This document shows, piece after piece, positions 37,785 through 50,058 of a stretch of DNA of 64,000 bases. The DNA comes from Lates calcarifer (Eukaryota > Chordata > Actinopteri > Centropomidae), in assembly GCF_001640805.2 (NCBI RefSeq), contig NC_066845.1, positions 21,888,307 through 21,952,306 of the forward strand, given 5' to 3'. Under the pieces are notes generated by a model. It saw nothing but the letters and a program-made list of their open reading frames with translations. It searched no databases and was not told the DNA's origin. A program made the position numbers and the translations under genes. Every line of letters starts with the position of its first letter. Positions within the stretch are counted from its first letter, which is position 1.

Positions 37785-38070
37785 GTAATACCCCCACATT
37801 GTTTTCCTTTCGGTTACCCCAACGTGCAGCTGAGGAGATGCCTTTTTTATTGATGTGACAGTGCTAAATTGAGAACCTTTGGCGGAGTGTCAAAGCCTAA
37901 TTAATCACTCTAATTTCATCTCTCCATGCATCCGCAGCCATTGAATGAATATGATCAGAGTGAGAGCCGTGTCATCTAATTAGCTGCTAGCCCTGAGATG
38001 GAGAGGCCCTCAGGGTGAGAGGAGAAGGGCTAAAGTTGGCCTAAATGGCCACATAATGACCATGGGAAGG
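37785..38070. promoter_or_regulatory. Candidate conserved non-coding element with TAATTA sites
   Basis: Repeat-free sequence with TAATTAAT at 37898-37905 and a palindromic CTAATTAG at 37976-37983, the type of core bound by LHX2 and other homeodomain proteins. CATTGAATGAATATGATC and TGAGAACCTTTGGCGGAG add complexity. No reading frame fits. The same CTAATTAG core occurs upstream of lhx2 at 56132-56139. Regulatory function is inferred. Confidence 0.4.
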
Positions 38071-40300
38071 AGAATCAGAACCCAGCTCATTTCATTATTT
38101 GTTACATTCAAGTTTTCTGCCCTGCTCTCATTTCCCCTCCTGCCCCCCCAAAATACACCTTTATCAATGTATGTATAATCAATGTAATATCTGTCATATA
38201 AAAAAATTAAATATTTTTTAAAGTATTTTCTACATAAAATAATTTGTATGCAGACATTTATATAACTCTTATCTAGATCACATGTGAAATATGAAATAAA
38301 ATACACATTTTTTAACACATACATAATAAATATAAAATACATAAGCAAAAGGAAGTTAATGACCTGACCCCACACTAAATGGATGACATGTTAATTAGAT
38401 GCCAATTAATTTGCTGTTATTAATCACTCAGGACAGCCATTATTAATCACACACACACAGAGTGTGTCTCTGTGTGTGTGAGAGAGAAAGAGAGAGTTCA
38501 AAGAAGAAAATTCAGAGTATTTGGAAAGCTACTCTAATGCTGAAATTTGGCACTGTTCCTGCATATTAAACTTTACAGGACCCAGTGTTTCTATATTGCC
38601 TGTCATATGTTGTTACGACTGGCCTCTCTCTAGTAAAGCCTTCATCACACCACTTTATATGAGTGTGTGGGTACATCTGGCCAACATATTTAGCATCCTC
38701 TGTGGATTCTGGCTCAGACACCTAACATGAGACCTAAAAGCTCTCTGCACCCAGCCTGCCTGGCACCCACTCCTCTGGGAAAGCTGGGCTGGGAGAATCA
38801 GGACAGGCTGGAGAGCTGTGTGCCTGTGTGTCTGAGAGACGTTGACCCTTGCTCTACTTACTGTTGGTTGCTTGTAATGTTGGTGATCCAGGAATTTAAG
38901 CCTCTTCTGCTATTCTGTAAGTAGCTGTAAGTGGTTGTGTGTCAGTCTAGAGAAGTGTGCCAGCTAAATGCCTGAAATGCAAATGTGAATGTGGCTCAGC
39001 TGCAACAGATCCTGCAGAGCAGACTGCTCAGTTTAACCCATGATAATGTAGTAATGACTGTTAAAAACAATTATTGGCACCTGCATCCTGAAAATTTCAG
39101 ATTTTTATGATTTATTTATTTTTTGCTGTTGTTTTGATTCACTGGTCCATATTAGTGTTTTTGCAATAATATGATATATTTTACATGACTGCAAACCATT
39201 TCCAAAGCATGTCATAATTTGTTGGATTTTGAATGTTTTTTTATGATATGCCATTGTTTCCACTGATTTGACTTCATTTTGCAATAGTTAAGGTATTGCA
39301 GTGACCATTTTGATGTTTTTAATTTTTTATTTTGTTTTAATTTTTTTAATTTTTAGTTTTTAATTTAATTAAATTTACATTATTTATCTACAGTAATTTG
39401 CACATTTGACTGCTTCTGCAAAACTTGTTTTAAAACTTGTGTAACTTATACAAAAATAAATGTATTAAATTGTCAGCAAATCCCATGAAAAGAACCAAAA
39501 GCAACAATGTGTTTGTTGGTCTCTTAGTATTTTATGACTTCTCTGCCATGTTTGTGACAATCAGCCCCAAACCCACTGGTTCCTCCTGAAGATGTAGGTA
39601 TTTGAAAACAAGTTTTCTGTCATATAGGACAAAGCAAATAATCAAATTCTCACTTCTTAGAACCTGGACTGAGAAAATGTAAGGCATTTTGCTTGGAAAA
39701 TTATTTAAATGTCTATTTTCTGACAATTAATGGACAATGAATCTTGATCAATTCATTGTTATTTTTAATTACACTAAGAAAAATAGATGGCAGACCTTCC
39801 ATCTGAAACCTTTCGTGTCTTGTGATGTTGATGGTGTGATGTACAGGAATTACTGGTAACTACTGTCGGTCATAAGTAAAGTATGAAGTTAATATACATG
39901 GACACTCATATGATACTTTCAAAGTCATATCAGATGTATTATTTTTACCTTCCATGTTATTAACAAGAAGCGTAAAGGTCAAATCTAGATTGGTGCCACT
40001 CTGTCTCTCACTAAACTGACAAACTGACAGTCCACAGACAGCTGTTTGAAATAGTAAACACAGTAGAACGAAAAGAAGATAGAGTTGGTTTTAAAAATTG
40101 TAAAGCCACTGAACCCTCCCCAGCTGCTGAAGAAAATCCTTAATACACAGTTTATTGTCCTTAGAATAACAATTTCTGGGAAAATAAAAACATGAGCATC
40201 CATTAACACACAGTAAATTTTTGGTTATGAGCCTGTTGTTGTGTCTCTGTGATGGCTGCCAAGGCTTTTCCTTTCCCTGTAATTACTGGATCAAATTCAC
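38071..40300. other. Intergenic, no gene recognised
   Basis: AT-rich. A self-complementary CA/GT tract lies at 38450-38496. The part at about 38720-39060 is less AT-rich and repeat-free. A T-rich low-complexity tract occupies 39310-39380. Confidence 0.5.
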
Positions 40301-40487
40301 ATCACATATTAACGTAATGCAGGTGGCCAAATATGTTTTTTTTCCCCCCAACAGTGAGAATTTCTAGCCTGAATATGTTTTGTCCTTATATTGCACTTGA
40401 ATGCAGTTTCAGCCAGGCTTGGCCAAGACATCCATATGTTTGTTTGACCTGATTGGTTTCCTGGAGTGAGGGCTGCAAACATGCATG

Positions 40488-40490
<3 letters not shown>

Positions 40491-40520
<30 letters not shown>
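40491..40520. repeat. CA dinucleotide microsatellite
   Basis: About 15 AC units. Confidence 0.95.
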
Positions 40521-40525
<5 letters not shown>

Positions 40526-43500
40526 GCTTATAATCTTTTTTACTGAACATGCAGACAGACCTGAAGAGATGTGGTCAGTGCTCTGGATACAAGATGAGCA
40601 GATTTTGACACTAGTAGTTCTTTTTGTCCATAATCATGTCCTCAAACTCCTCACACCAGTGAAGAGATAATTACCAAGTCTATGCGTTATGAGGGACTTT
40701 TCTCTTTTTTATGTACACCCATTTCTAATTATGCACTGCGGGCGAAGTTAAGGTCTGTTTTTCAGAATTCATGTTTTGCTTACAAAGTGTAAAGCCTGCT
40801 ATTCTACCAGCCCCCCACCCACCCTCTACTTCCTTGTAAAACTTCTGTGTTGGAACAGATTATAAACTGATATTTTTAAGTGGAAAATCTTCCTACCTTT
40901 ATGATCAGCTCAAGTCCCTGCTGCTGGAGCCATGAGAAAACTGAAGACATTTTGCTCCAACAGAGTGAGGAAAAGCTGCACATGAAAACAGATTTTTTAT
41001 GATTACGCTTCCGGGAAGTCTGCCAACTACTATCACTCTCAGCTTTGGCACAGATGCTTATTTAAAGTGAAGTTTTTTTCTTTTTTTTTATTTTAGTGCC
41101 ATATTTGGCAAAAGCGGTTGGATGTAACAGTCCTTATAAAATGGTACAATCAAACATAATGTGCACAGACAGCAGGTTGTAGCCCACACACATGCATACA
41201 GTATATACATGCACACTTCCTGCTGTGATGCATGACATAGTAACCTCTCACTGTATGGAATGAGCATGATAATGAGTCATTCTCATGTTTTCAAAGTTGG
41301 CTTGCATGCAGAAGGTCAGGTCTGCAGAAAGACTGTTAACATTAACACCCAGTTTGTGTGTGTACAGTTATCTACTGTTAATATACCCATCTGCATCTTC
41401 TGTGCATTTCAAAGGTTATTTTCAAAAGAATTTAATGTAACCATGAGCCTAAGCCAGCTTTCTTTAGTTTTAGATATATAGTTGCACTGCACTGAAACAT
41501 GGATGGATTATTAGTCAATATGTGAAAGACCTCTCCCTCCCTGTAACTACCAAGGTCGCTCATGCACAGCTATTTCCGTGATATTTTGCAGGTTATAGCC
41601 AAAAGTGTGAAGTGCTGCTGTTTGTTGAAAACTGCACTTGAACTAAATAACATGGATAGAGTTGTTATGTTCTCTCTCCACAGATATATAAAATACTACA
41701 GGGCACCATACATGATATTCTGAGCCAACAAAGTAAATGTGATGCATATCCTCTTTCTTACAGAGCAACTTGGATTTCAAACATGTTTTAACTGCTTTAC
41801 TAATTTTAATGGAGCCGCAACCACAGTCTGATGCTTTATCATGTTTAAAACTACATGTCATATTAAACTTGGTACTGGCAGAGGAATCCATTTGATTCCA
41901 GCCAGGGACCTAACCCTCCAGAGACACGGATGGTCATTGTCCCGGAGGATATTAGTAAATTTGTTGTCTTAAATAAAAGCATTGCTAACTGGCTTACTGG
42001 TTTGTATTAGGGGAAGCATATTTCTATCCAAATTTGCCCAAATTTGCAAAAAAAAAAAAAAAAAAAAGAATAAATGATGACATGTTAATTGTAAAAAAGA
42101 AATTGTGTTTCAGTATTTAATCCCATCATGAAGATGTATGTTTATGGTGAAGGTGTCTACTGCCATTTTTCATTTTTTTGACTTTATACACTAACAGGAA
42201 TAAAAGCAGAGCAGGAAGAAGAACAGGATAAAGAAGAGGAAATGGTTGCAGATTTCAACATTTTTTGATGGAAAAGTTTGTTTCAACCTTCACTTGACCT
42301 TTTCTGTTTTGACAGACCAACTTTTCCACCTGAGCCAAGTGAAAAAAGGCTATTTTTCCATCTTGATATAAATAACTAAACAACAGGTCAGGTGTGCATT
42401 AAACAGGTCAGTGGTTATGAACAGGGATGAATTTCAACTTAACTATGTTGACATACATTAGGATGTGTGTATACACTTTATGTACCAAGAACTCCAACTT
42501 AAACTACCATATAGGTCATTTGTTCCTAACAGTGGCAGGCATAGTGGACCTACATTGTCTTGGTAACAATAATAAACAAGCAGTTGAGGTTGTAGAATGG
42601 TTTGCGTTTGGTCTGGTCCAGACATAAAAACTGCTTGGTTAGGTTTAGGAAGAGATTGTGTTTTGGGTTAAAAGTAGTGTTGCTTAAGATTAGATGACCT
42701 CTGTCGTCAATAATATACGCCCTTAAATTTGCAGAACGGAAAGGAAACAGCAATGACTAATGATTTCACTTGGGAAATGAGCAGCAGTTATCTATGTGCA
42801 AGTTCTGTGTTTTGTTGACCTATCCATCCATCCCAACCTCCTCATAACGTGGACTTACACTACATCACCTGACCTCCTCCTTTGCTTACGGCAAAATCAC
42901 TGCATCCATTAGAAGTCACCTAACAATAAACCTTTGGTCATTATAACCTGTTTGCACAGATGACACACAGGCTTATTTTTAGCAGGAAGACAGTCTTGTA
43001 TGAACACGTCAGACATCAGATGATGAAAAATACTTGCACTTGGAGGCACAAATTATCTTGGAAAAAAAGTGTCAGAATTGGTAGTGTTTATATTTCACAC
43101 AGAACTGAGGACAACACGGATTCGTACAAGAATGTGCAGGAGCAGCACAGCAAGAGAAGTTCAGTGAGGATCCTCACAGCAGTCTGGGACTGATCGGTGT
43201 GCCTCACCAGCAGCTCTCCTCCCATTCACAGCATGTATTTTCTATCATACACAAAAATATCTACCTTGACAAGTATTATAAACTGAGACAGGAAAGAAAA
43301 TCTGCCATTAATATGAAATAATTCCAAACATTTTCACTTTAACACATAATCTTGATAGCATTGGACTGTCTATCTTAAGAGACATAAATAATAGAATTGC
43401 ATCCTAACAGTAGATATTTCTCACTTGCTTCAGAAAAAAAAAGAAAAAAACAGAAAAAAGGATTTTATCATTAATTTTAACTGACATTTTCAGCTTGGCA

Positions 43501-44099
43501 TATTTTATGTGATATGTTTTGATACAAACTGAGGCAGGAGTTTTTCATGTACTGGATTATTGTTGAGTTACCTTACAGCTGAAAAACAGTCCCCTCACCA
43601 GTGGTGTGACGCCCTTCATAAAACATATACAATGTTAAAATACAGAGAGAATATGTGCTGTCTGATAGGAAATATTTCTTCACAATGTGTAAATTACATA
43701 TCCTACTTCAGATCAAGAGGTATTTACAAATACTTCATGGTTTGTGTTATCCTACCTTTGATTCCAACAGTGCTGGAATTTGACCAATGAAAAACAGCCA
43801 AAAATAATCTGGTAAGACAATTCATGTTAAAGTGTAAAATTTACATGAATATCTGAAATGTCCTGATGTGGTGAACCATATCTGTGTAGAAAAGGTAAGA
43901 TGCTTTTGGAACGTTAACTAATCTGTGTTTAGCTAACGGTGCCTTAAACTAAAAAAAAATCACCAGTGTTGAAATATTTGTTTCTCGTGTACAGCAGGTT
44001 TTAGGTTTCTGTTCAAACAGAATCACAAAATCCAAAGTGAGGAGGAGGATTCTATCAGGTGAGAAGCAGAGTATGACGGCAGGTTTTACGATGTCCATG
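40521..44099. other. Intergenic, 3' flank of lhx2
   Basis: AT-rich, with a 20-base A run at 42048-42067. Strings near 42610-42680 (CTGCTTGGTTAGGTTTAGGA) resemble a diffuse repeat. No gene recognised. The distal part of the lhx2 3' UTR could extend into this region. Confidence 0.45.
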
Positions 44100-44768
44100 T
44101 CAGAATAATTAGTTTGCCTCAAAATGGAACATTTGCACTGGAGAACGAACCATAAAACACACGCGCACACACACACGCACACACACACACACACACTCTT
44201 GGGCACAAGCAGTAGAGGTCTTTTACCATTTAACCAACCTCTTCTCAGTCAAACTATTTGCCTTCTGAGTTCAAGGTCAGCTTCTGAGTACAGCAGTAAA
44301 GATAAAATGAACTATAAGGCACATGGCAGTCAGAGGATATGGGAACCTGTGTTTAATCTCAGATTTTCAAAAAAGAATTTTTACAATCCTTCTAACAGTG
44401 ACTCTTGTACAACAACATAAATACTGTGCTGGAAAAAATGAATTTCCAAAAATTAAGCAGTTTTTTTCCCGCAGTCTCTTTCTGTAAACATTGAAAAATG
44501 CAAATCAAGTCTCAGTTCTCAACAAGACAACAACATCAAAATAACAACAACTGTTCCATTTGTAAGGCTTGGCCGCCTCACTATGCAAATAGTCTCTAAT
44601 GGGCTCAGAGCAAAATGAAATCTTTTTTTGTTTGTTTCCATTACCTTCTCTTCTCTAATCCACTTAATGTTCGGAGGAGTCAACAGTGCTCAGTTTGAGA
44701 TCTAGGAGGGAGGAATAGAGGTGAGGGAGAGTCGGGAGGGGTGAGGCTGTGGTAAAGGGATCTGTCCA
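44100..44768 (-). other. Probable lhx2 3' untranslated region (end undetermined)
   Basis: This sequence follows the lhx2 stop codon and has no repeat match that I recognise as far as the CA microsatellite at 44159-44196. An ATTAAA-type polyadenylation signal on the minus strand lies at 44357-44352; no AATAAA was noticed in the nearest several hundred bases. The UTR may be longer or shorter. It holds a near-palindrome around an octamer-like ATGCAAAT at 44583-44590. Confidence 0.45.
44159..44196. repeat. CA dinucleotide microsatellite (interrupted)
   Basis: AC units with two CG interruptions. Confidence 0.95.
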
Positions 44769-45059
44769 TCAGAAGAGGCTGGTCAGTGTGGTCTGTGATG
44801 GGCTCCGGCACTCGTGGCTGTCCATGCCGCCCGGCACCGAGGTGAGCACAGAGGTGACAGTGGGCATGGTGGGGTTGGTCAAGTCTGTCAGGGTGGTGGG
44901 GGTGCTGGAAGGGCTCATGGAGGCGTTGGAGATCTCTGAGGCCGGGCCTGACGGTGTCCCACCCTGCAGTGTGGAGCCGTCGGATGCCTTGTCCACACCA
45001 GTGCTTTCTTGCCGCAGCAAGTTCCTCCTGAACTTAGCCCGAGCGTTTTGGAACCAGAC
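44769..45059 (-). CDS. lhx2: lhx2 coding exon 5 (recognition helix end and C-terminus)
   Basis: The acceptor is ATTTATTCCTGCAG. The exon encodes VWFQNARAKFRRNLLRQES, which completes homeodomain helix 3, then a Ser/Thr/Pro-rich tail containing GTPSGPASEISNASMSPSS and TPTTLTDLTNPTMPTVTSV, and ends SPSQTTLTSLF before TGA at 44771-44769. The tail matches the LHX2/LHX9 C-terminus as I know it. An ATT microsatellite lies about 11 bases upstream of the exon on the transcript. Confidence 0.97.
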   Translation of the reverse strand, partial: VWFQNARAKFRRNLLRQESTGVDKASDGSTLQGGTPSGPASEISNASMSPSSTPTTLTDLTNPTMPTVTSVLTSVPGGMDSHECRSPSQTTLTSLF

Positions 45060-48000
45060 CTGCAGGAATAAATTATTATTATTATTATTATTATTATTAT
45101 AATTATTATTATTTGTAATTTTTCATTGTTGAGAGTACCACAAAATAAATTCCATTATACTGGGATGGAGGCAGAACTTAAATATACATTTCTCAAAACC
45201 TGGGCAAAAGTAAAACCAGGGGTGAAACTAAATGTTTTTTGTCTTATTTAGTTGAACTGACCATTTAAAAATACCACTGCCCTACCGACTTTGTTCAATC
45301 TTCAGCTTTGTTCAGCTTTGTTCATTTGTTGGTTAAGTGACCACTCCTGTGGTTTTCCATATTTGAGCCCAGTGAAAACAGTAAACATCAGTTATACTAA
45401 ACAACACTGCATGCCATTAGATTTTCTTCCTTCCAGACAGCCATTGATTTCTGTCCCTTTCAATATTGATTAAAAAGTTCACAAAGATTTGTCCCTATGA
45501 ACACACAATTTTTACAGCAGGTAATGGTGTTGGTGTTTCAACTCAGTCCACACTCACAACTGCATCACCACGCAGCAATAATAAATGTGACACAAATAAA
45601 AGCAGATCTGATGGATTACCTGCTGTATCTGAGGCATGTTTCAAGTGTCTGTAAATTATTTTGATCCTTTTGTAAAATGAATGGAGACCTATGGCTGCCT
45701 GAGAGGTGATAAGATCACATTCAAAGATCTCTGACTCTGTTGTTTGTGTTGGTGGGTGGTTAACTGCCAAGTAATCATTGGTCAGACTGTCCTGCCCAGA
45801 AAAAATATAGCACCTGCTGCTTGTTCAGATGCCCTAATAAGATGTATCTTTGTGTTTCCCAAAGTGAGAAGTAGTGCCGTATTGTTATAGAGCCTCAAAA
45901 CCTTGTGAAGGGAAGATTGGGTGGATGGGTGGGTCGACCATTTCCATTATCTACCTACATTCATCACTGTTACCTTTAAACCATGAAAAGCTTAAAGCCA
46001 CATTAATCAATATTTCTATATGACTGATGGCTTGAGTGTATTATGTGGAGATGGTCACTTAGAGTAACAATAGTGACTCAAAAATCACCTAAGTCTCTAG
46101 TTCTGCTTGGTCTGAAGAAACATTTCTATGTTTTTTAGCTCATTGTTTTGGTTTTCTGGTCTGTGACTCCACTGTTCAGTTGTGCCGCCCTTATCAGGGT
46201 CATTTTCAACAAAGGCAGGCAGCTGTTTTCAGCCAAAAATCTCTATTCCACTATTAACTACCTGCTCAGTAGCAAACAGCCGACAGACTAAATTAGCCAT
46301 TAGCTGGTGAACATATAAGGGTCCATTGTAGTGGGCAGTATAGTTGTACCGAGCAATGCTGTTAACAGCCACAAGCAGCTGAGCTGTGCTGGCGCAGTAT
46401 GAGTGTTTCTCCTCTGCACCGCACAAGATAAAGTTAATTACCTAAACTGCTAATTAAGTTCCACTAACTCAGTGATAAAGACATTGCATTTCCTATAACC
46501 TCTTCATTATAATAGCATCCCACAGAGTTGTGAGTGGAGACTTCTTAATGTGAAGCAGCAACAGCAGGTAATGCTCAGTTTGCATCAGCAGTAACTTAAC
46601 ACTGTTAACAGAAAAATAAGTCTGTATGTTCAAGTACAAATAGAATCCAAACCAGAGAGATTCATTTAAACGCTACAAAATTATTGAGAGCTGAATGGAC
46701 ATAGCCGGGGAGTGGGGGCTTCATGGGATCCTAGCAGTGGCTGATGAAGACACAGTCATATGAACAACTTTGTTTATTTCACCCTGCTGAAAGGGGCAGC
46801 AGGTTACCACCACCTCCCATTCCCTCCATCTGCAGATGCTCAGACTGGATTCAAGAATAAAACAGTTAAAAACACAAAGCCAGCGTACTTTTCTACCGCA
46901 TACAAACATTGTAAAAGCCTACTGCTTATGGCTGGTCACAGAAAAAAGCAGCGGTAGCAACAGAAAAATAGACATTTTCTTTTATCATTTTATACAACCA
47001 CCGGAAGCCTTAGCTTCCAGTTTTTGTCAAAAATGGGGAAAAAAACAGAATTGTATACAGTGTGTATCAATGAAAAGCGGCCATGATTTCAGTCATTGTT
47101 CTCATATTAGCAATAGCAAATTAATGTTTTATTCTCATTGTCCCTGGTACCCATTCACAAAGGCTCTGCACCTCAACTGTGGAATCAGTGTACTGCTCCT
47201 CAGTGTCTGAGATGTTAATTTATTTTCATTCTTTAAATACTTTTTTTTTTTGCACAATCTTTTTTCTCTTTTTTTGTAATGTAAAGTAGTATATGGAGTG
47301 ACTGAGGCAGCGGTCTGTGATGAACTGAGTGTTGGAGTGTGTTAGTGATGGTATCATGATGGAGCCATGGGAAACAAGCAGAGGGAGAAGCGCTTCAGCT
47401 GGAATAACAGACATGAAGACTCCAACGCATCAAAGCAAAACGACTGCTTTGTTTTCTGTGAGCGTTAATTAAAGCAGCGGGATGATTTTTTCCCTCTCAG
47501 AAATTTTTTTATTCAGAAACCTTTTTGTCTCATTTTTCTTCTTTTCAGTCCCCCTGATAATTTGCTGTCGTCTTTTGTGGAAATCAAACATTCTGTTGTG
47601 CTTTCTCTTTCTTCGTGTGTGATACAGAGCTTTTTGTTTTTCATCCCTCAGTCCTCAACATAACATCACATCATCCACTGAAAAAGATTACATTTGGTTT
47701 TTGTTTTTTGGTGTTGCTTTCATTTTCAGCTAATTTTGCATTCCAATATGAACACCCATTAACATTTATCAGTTTGTTTTTCCAAGAGGCAACTCCTCTT
47801 TTCAGTGCAGCTTTTCTTCAGTCATTTTTTCTCTTTTTTAAATCATGTTTATAATGAAATTAGAAAGAGTAAAAGGACAGAAAAGACAGCAAGAAAATCA
47901 ATTTCCTTTTTTTTGTTCAGCTTGTTTGCAGCTTCCTCAAAATTTTCCAAGAATTTCACTGGAATAAAAAACAGTAATAACATAAAGCAGCCTCTTTCAG

Positions 48001-50019
48001 GAAAATTTCGCTTCATATATTTCATACTTGGAAGCAAACTGATTTGCACTGGAGACGAGAGAAATTCTTTCATCCCTGTTGCCATTTGTCTCTTTTCCTC
48101 CCCTGAGTAAGGGAAGGCAGGATCTGATCTGAAGTGAGTGGCTGCTGTGGTTACCTGTAAGACCCGCTTGGTGAGGCCCGTCTTCTGGGCAAGCTGCTTG
48201 AGGTCCTTGGCATCTGGGTTGTGGTTGATGGCGAAGTAGGATTTCATGGTCCTCAGCTGGTGGTGCTTGAACGATGTCCGCATACGCTTCGTCTTCTGAC
48301 TGGAGCTGTACTGGGAGTCCCGATCCATGGACTCACCGTCATTCTCATTGCAACTCAGCGCTGTGGGCCAAAAAGGAGGGGAGAGAACTTGTTAGACAGA
48401 GGAAACTCTGATCCAGTCACCAATGATCACTTTGATATGTTTAGTCTCTTACTTCCAAATGGGCGTTTGTATCTGAGACTTTAGGGTTTTTCTCATGAAT
48501 AGAGAAGAAATCTAATTCATGAATTTAAGACAGTCGGAAAGAAAAAGAACAGTTGTAAGGTGCTTCAGATGCAAATCACTGTTGTGTTTTTAACATGTCA
48601 TAACCATTTTTTTACTGTTACCATCTATCCTCTTAACATGTTCAGATAAATATTCTCACTTCAAACAAGACTCCTTTTCTTCATTTCCATAAAATCAATC
48701 CAATCTGCAGTGACACTGTGACCTGACAGCTGTTTCTTCCAGTTGCAGATCATCCTCCGTTCTGCACCTTGTCTGTATGTCTGTCTCTGTCTACATGTCT
48801 CTCTATCCTGGGAAGAAATGCTAGCCTGGCTACTAGCCTGACACACACACATACACACACACATATACAACAACAACACACATGTATTTGTCCCAGTCTG
48901 CAAATTTCTTGGCAACATTCAAAGTGTTGCTGCATGCATAACAGTTCAATATCAGAACGCTGCAAATGATGAATATGAAGTGAGTGAAAACCATCAGAAT
49001 AACACTTCACTTAATTAGCCCATACACACCAGGCAGAACAAATGCTGCTTTCCGGCCAAAGCATATGCTGCAGCGTTTTAACAAAACCCAGCCTGTTTCC
49101 TGCTCATCGTCCCCATACAGAACATCTTATTCACAGTGTTAACAACATCTCAGAGCTGTGTGCTGCTCAGGGCTGCCACATGTTCTCATGTGATTGTTCA
49201 GGTGAAGCTTTGATGTTGTTTCTGGCTGTTATCAGAAGAGGGCGCACTGCCACTTCACTCTCCTTCTCATTCTGCTTCTAATTCATCTTCTTCAGGCGCA
49301 TTTTCTTTTTAATTTCACTAAATACCACACTGAAAAAAACTAGGATTTTTTGTCTTTTCTCCAGATTAAGAATGTCTTCCTCTCCAATTAGACTTCCTCT
49401 CCTTCTTATCTTTGTGATGAAATCTTGTGTTCATATTACAAGAAAATGTGTATTTTCTGGGTGAAATCATTTGACTTGTTTTAGAGCAGTTTCACTTGTA
49501 TCATGATTTCCACCAAAAAAGTGGCAGCATCTTAAAATAAAGAAAGTGACCGTTCTTCTCTCAACAAAGAACTGCTAAATCCAGGAGGAAAATAAAAAGG
49601 AAACAGACTCATTTGCATTGGAAAGAAGTGGGAATATTATTATTTCACTTGTTGCAGCTATTTGAACTAAACTGATTAACCTGTTAAAAAGAGACATGAG
49701 AATCAACAAAACTGACATAGAATCCCAATAGAAAAACTAACTTTATCACTGTTCTTGACTACTCTTAGATTCTGACACAATGATTAGTTTCTAATCAACT
49801 TATAATTTTATTATAACTATTGGAAGATTAATTATCTAAAGTCAAAATGAGGTTCTAACCAGATACTGCTGCTGTAATAAAGTTTTTGCATCCCCTGTGC
49901 TCTCTTCCACTCAATAACTCATCAAATCACATTGATCCCACTGGTGCACAGTTTGGCCGAGTCCCCGTGCAAAAAGGCTCCAGCAGTGTGTATATGGTGG
50001 TGGTGGTGGTGGTGGTGGT

Positions 50020-50058
<39 letters not shown>

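Noticed and set aside
44749..45102. 117-codon plus-strand frame
   Set aside because: It is the antisense shadow of lhx2 exon 5 and runs into the ATT microsatellite as polyleucine.
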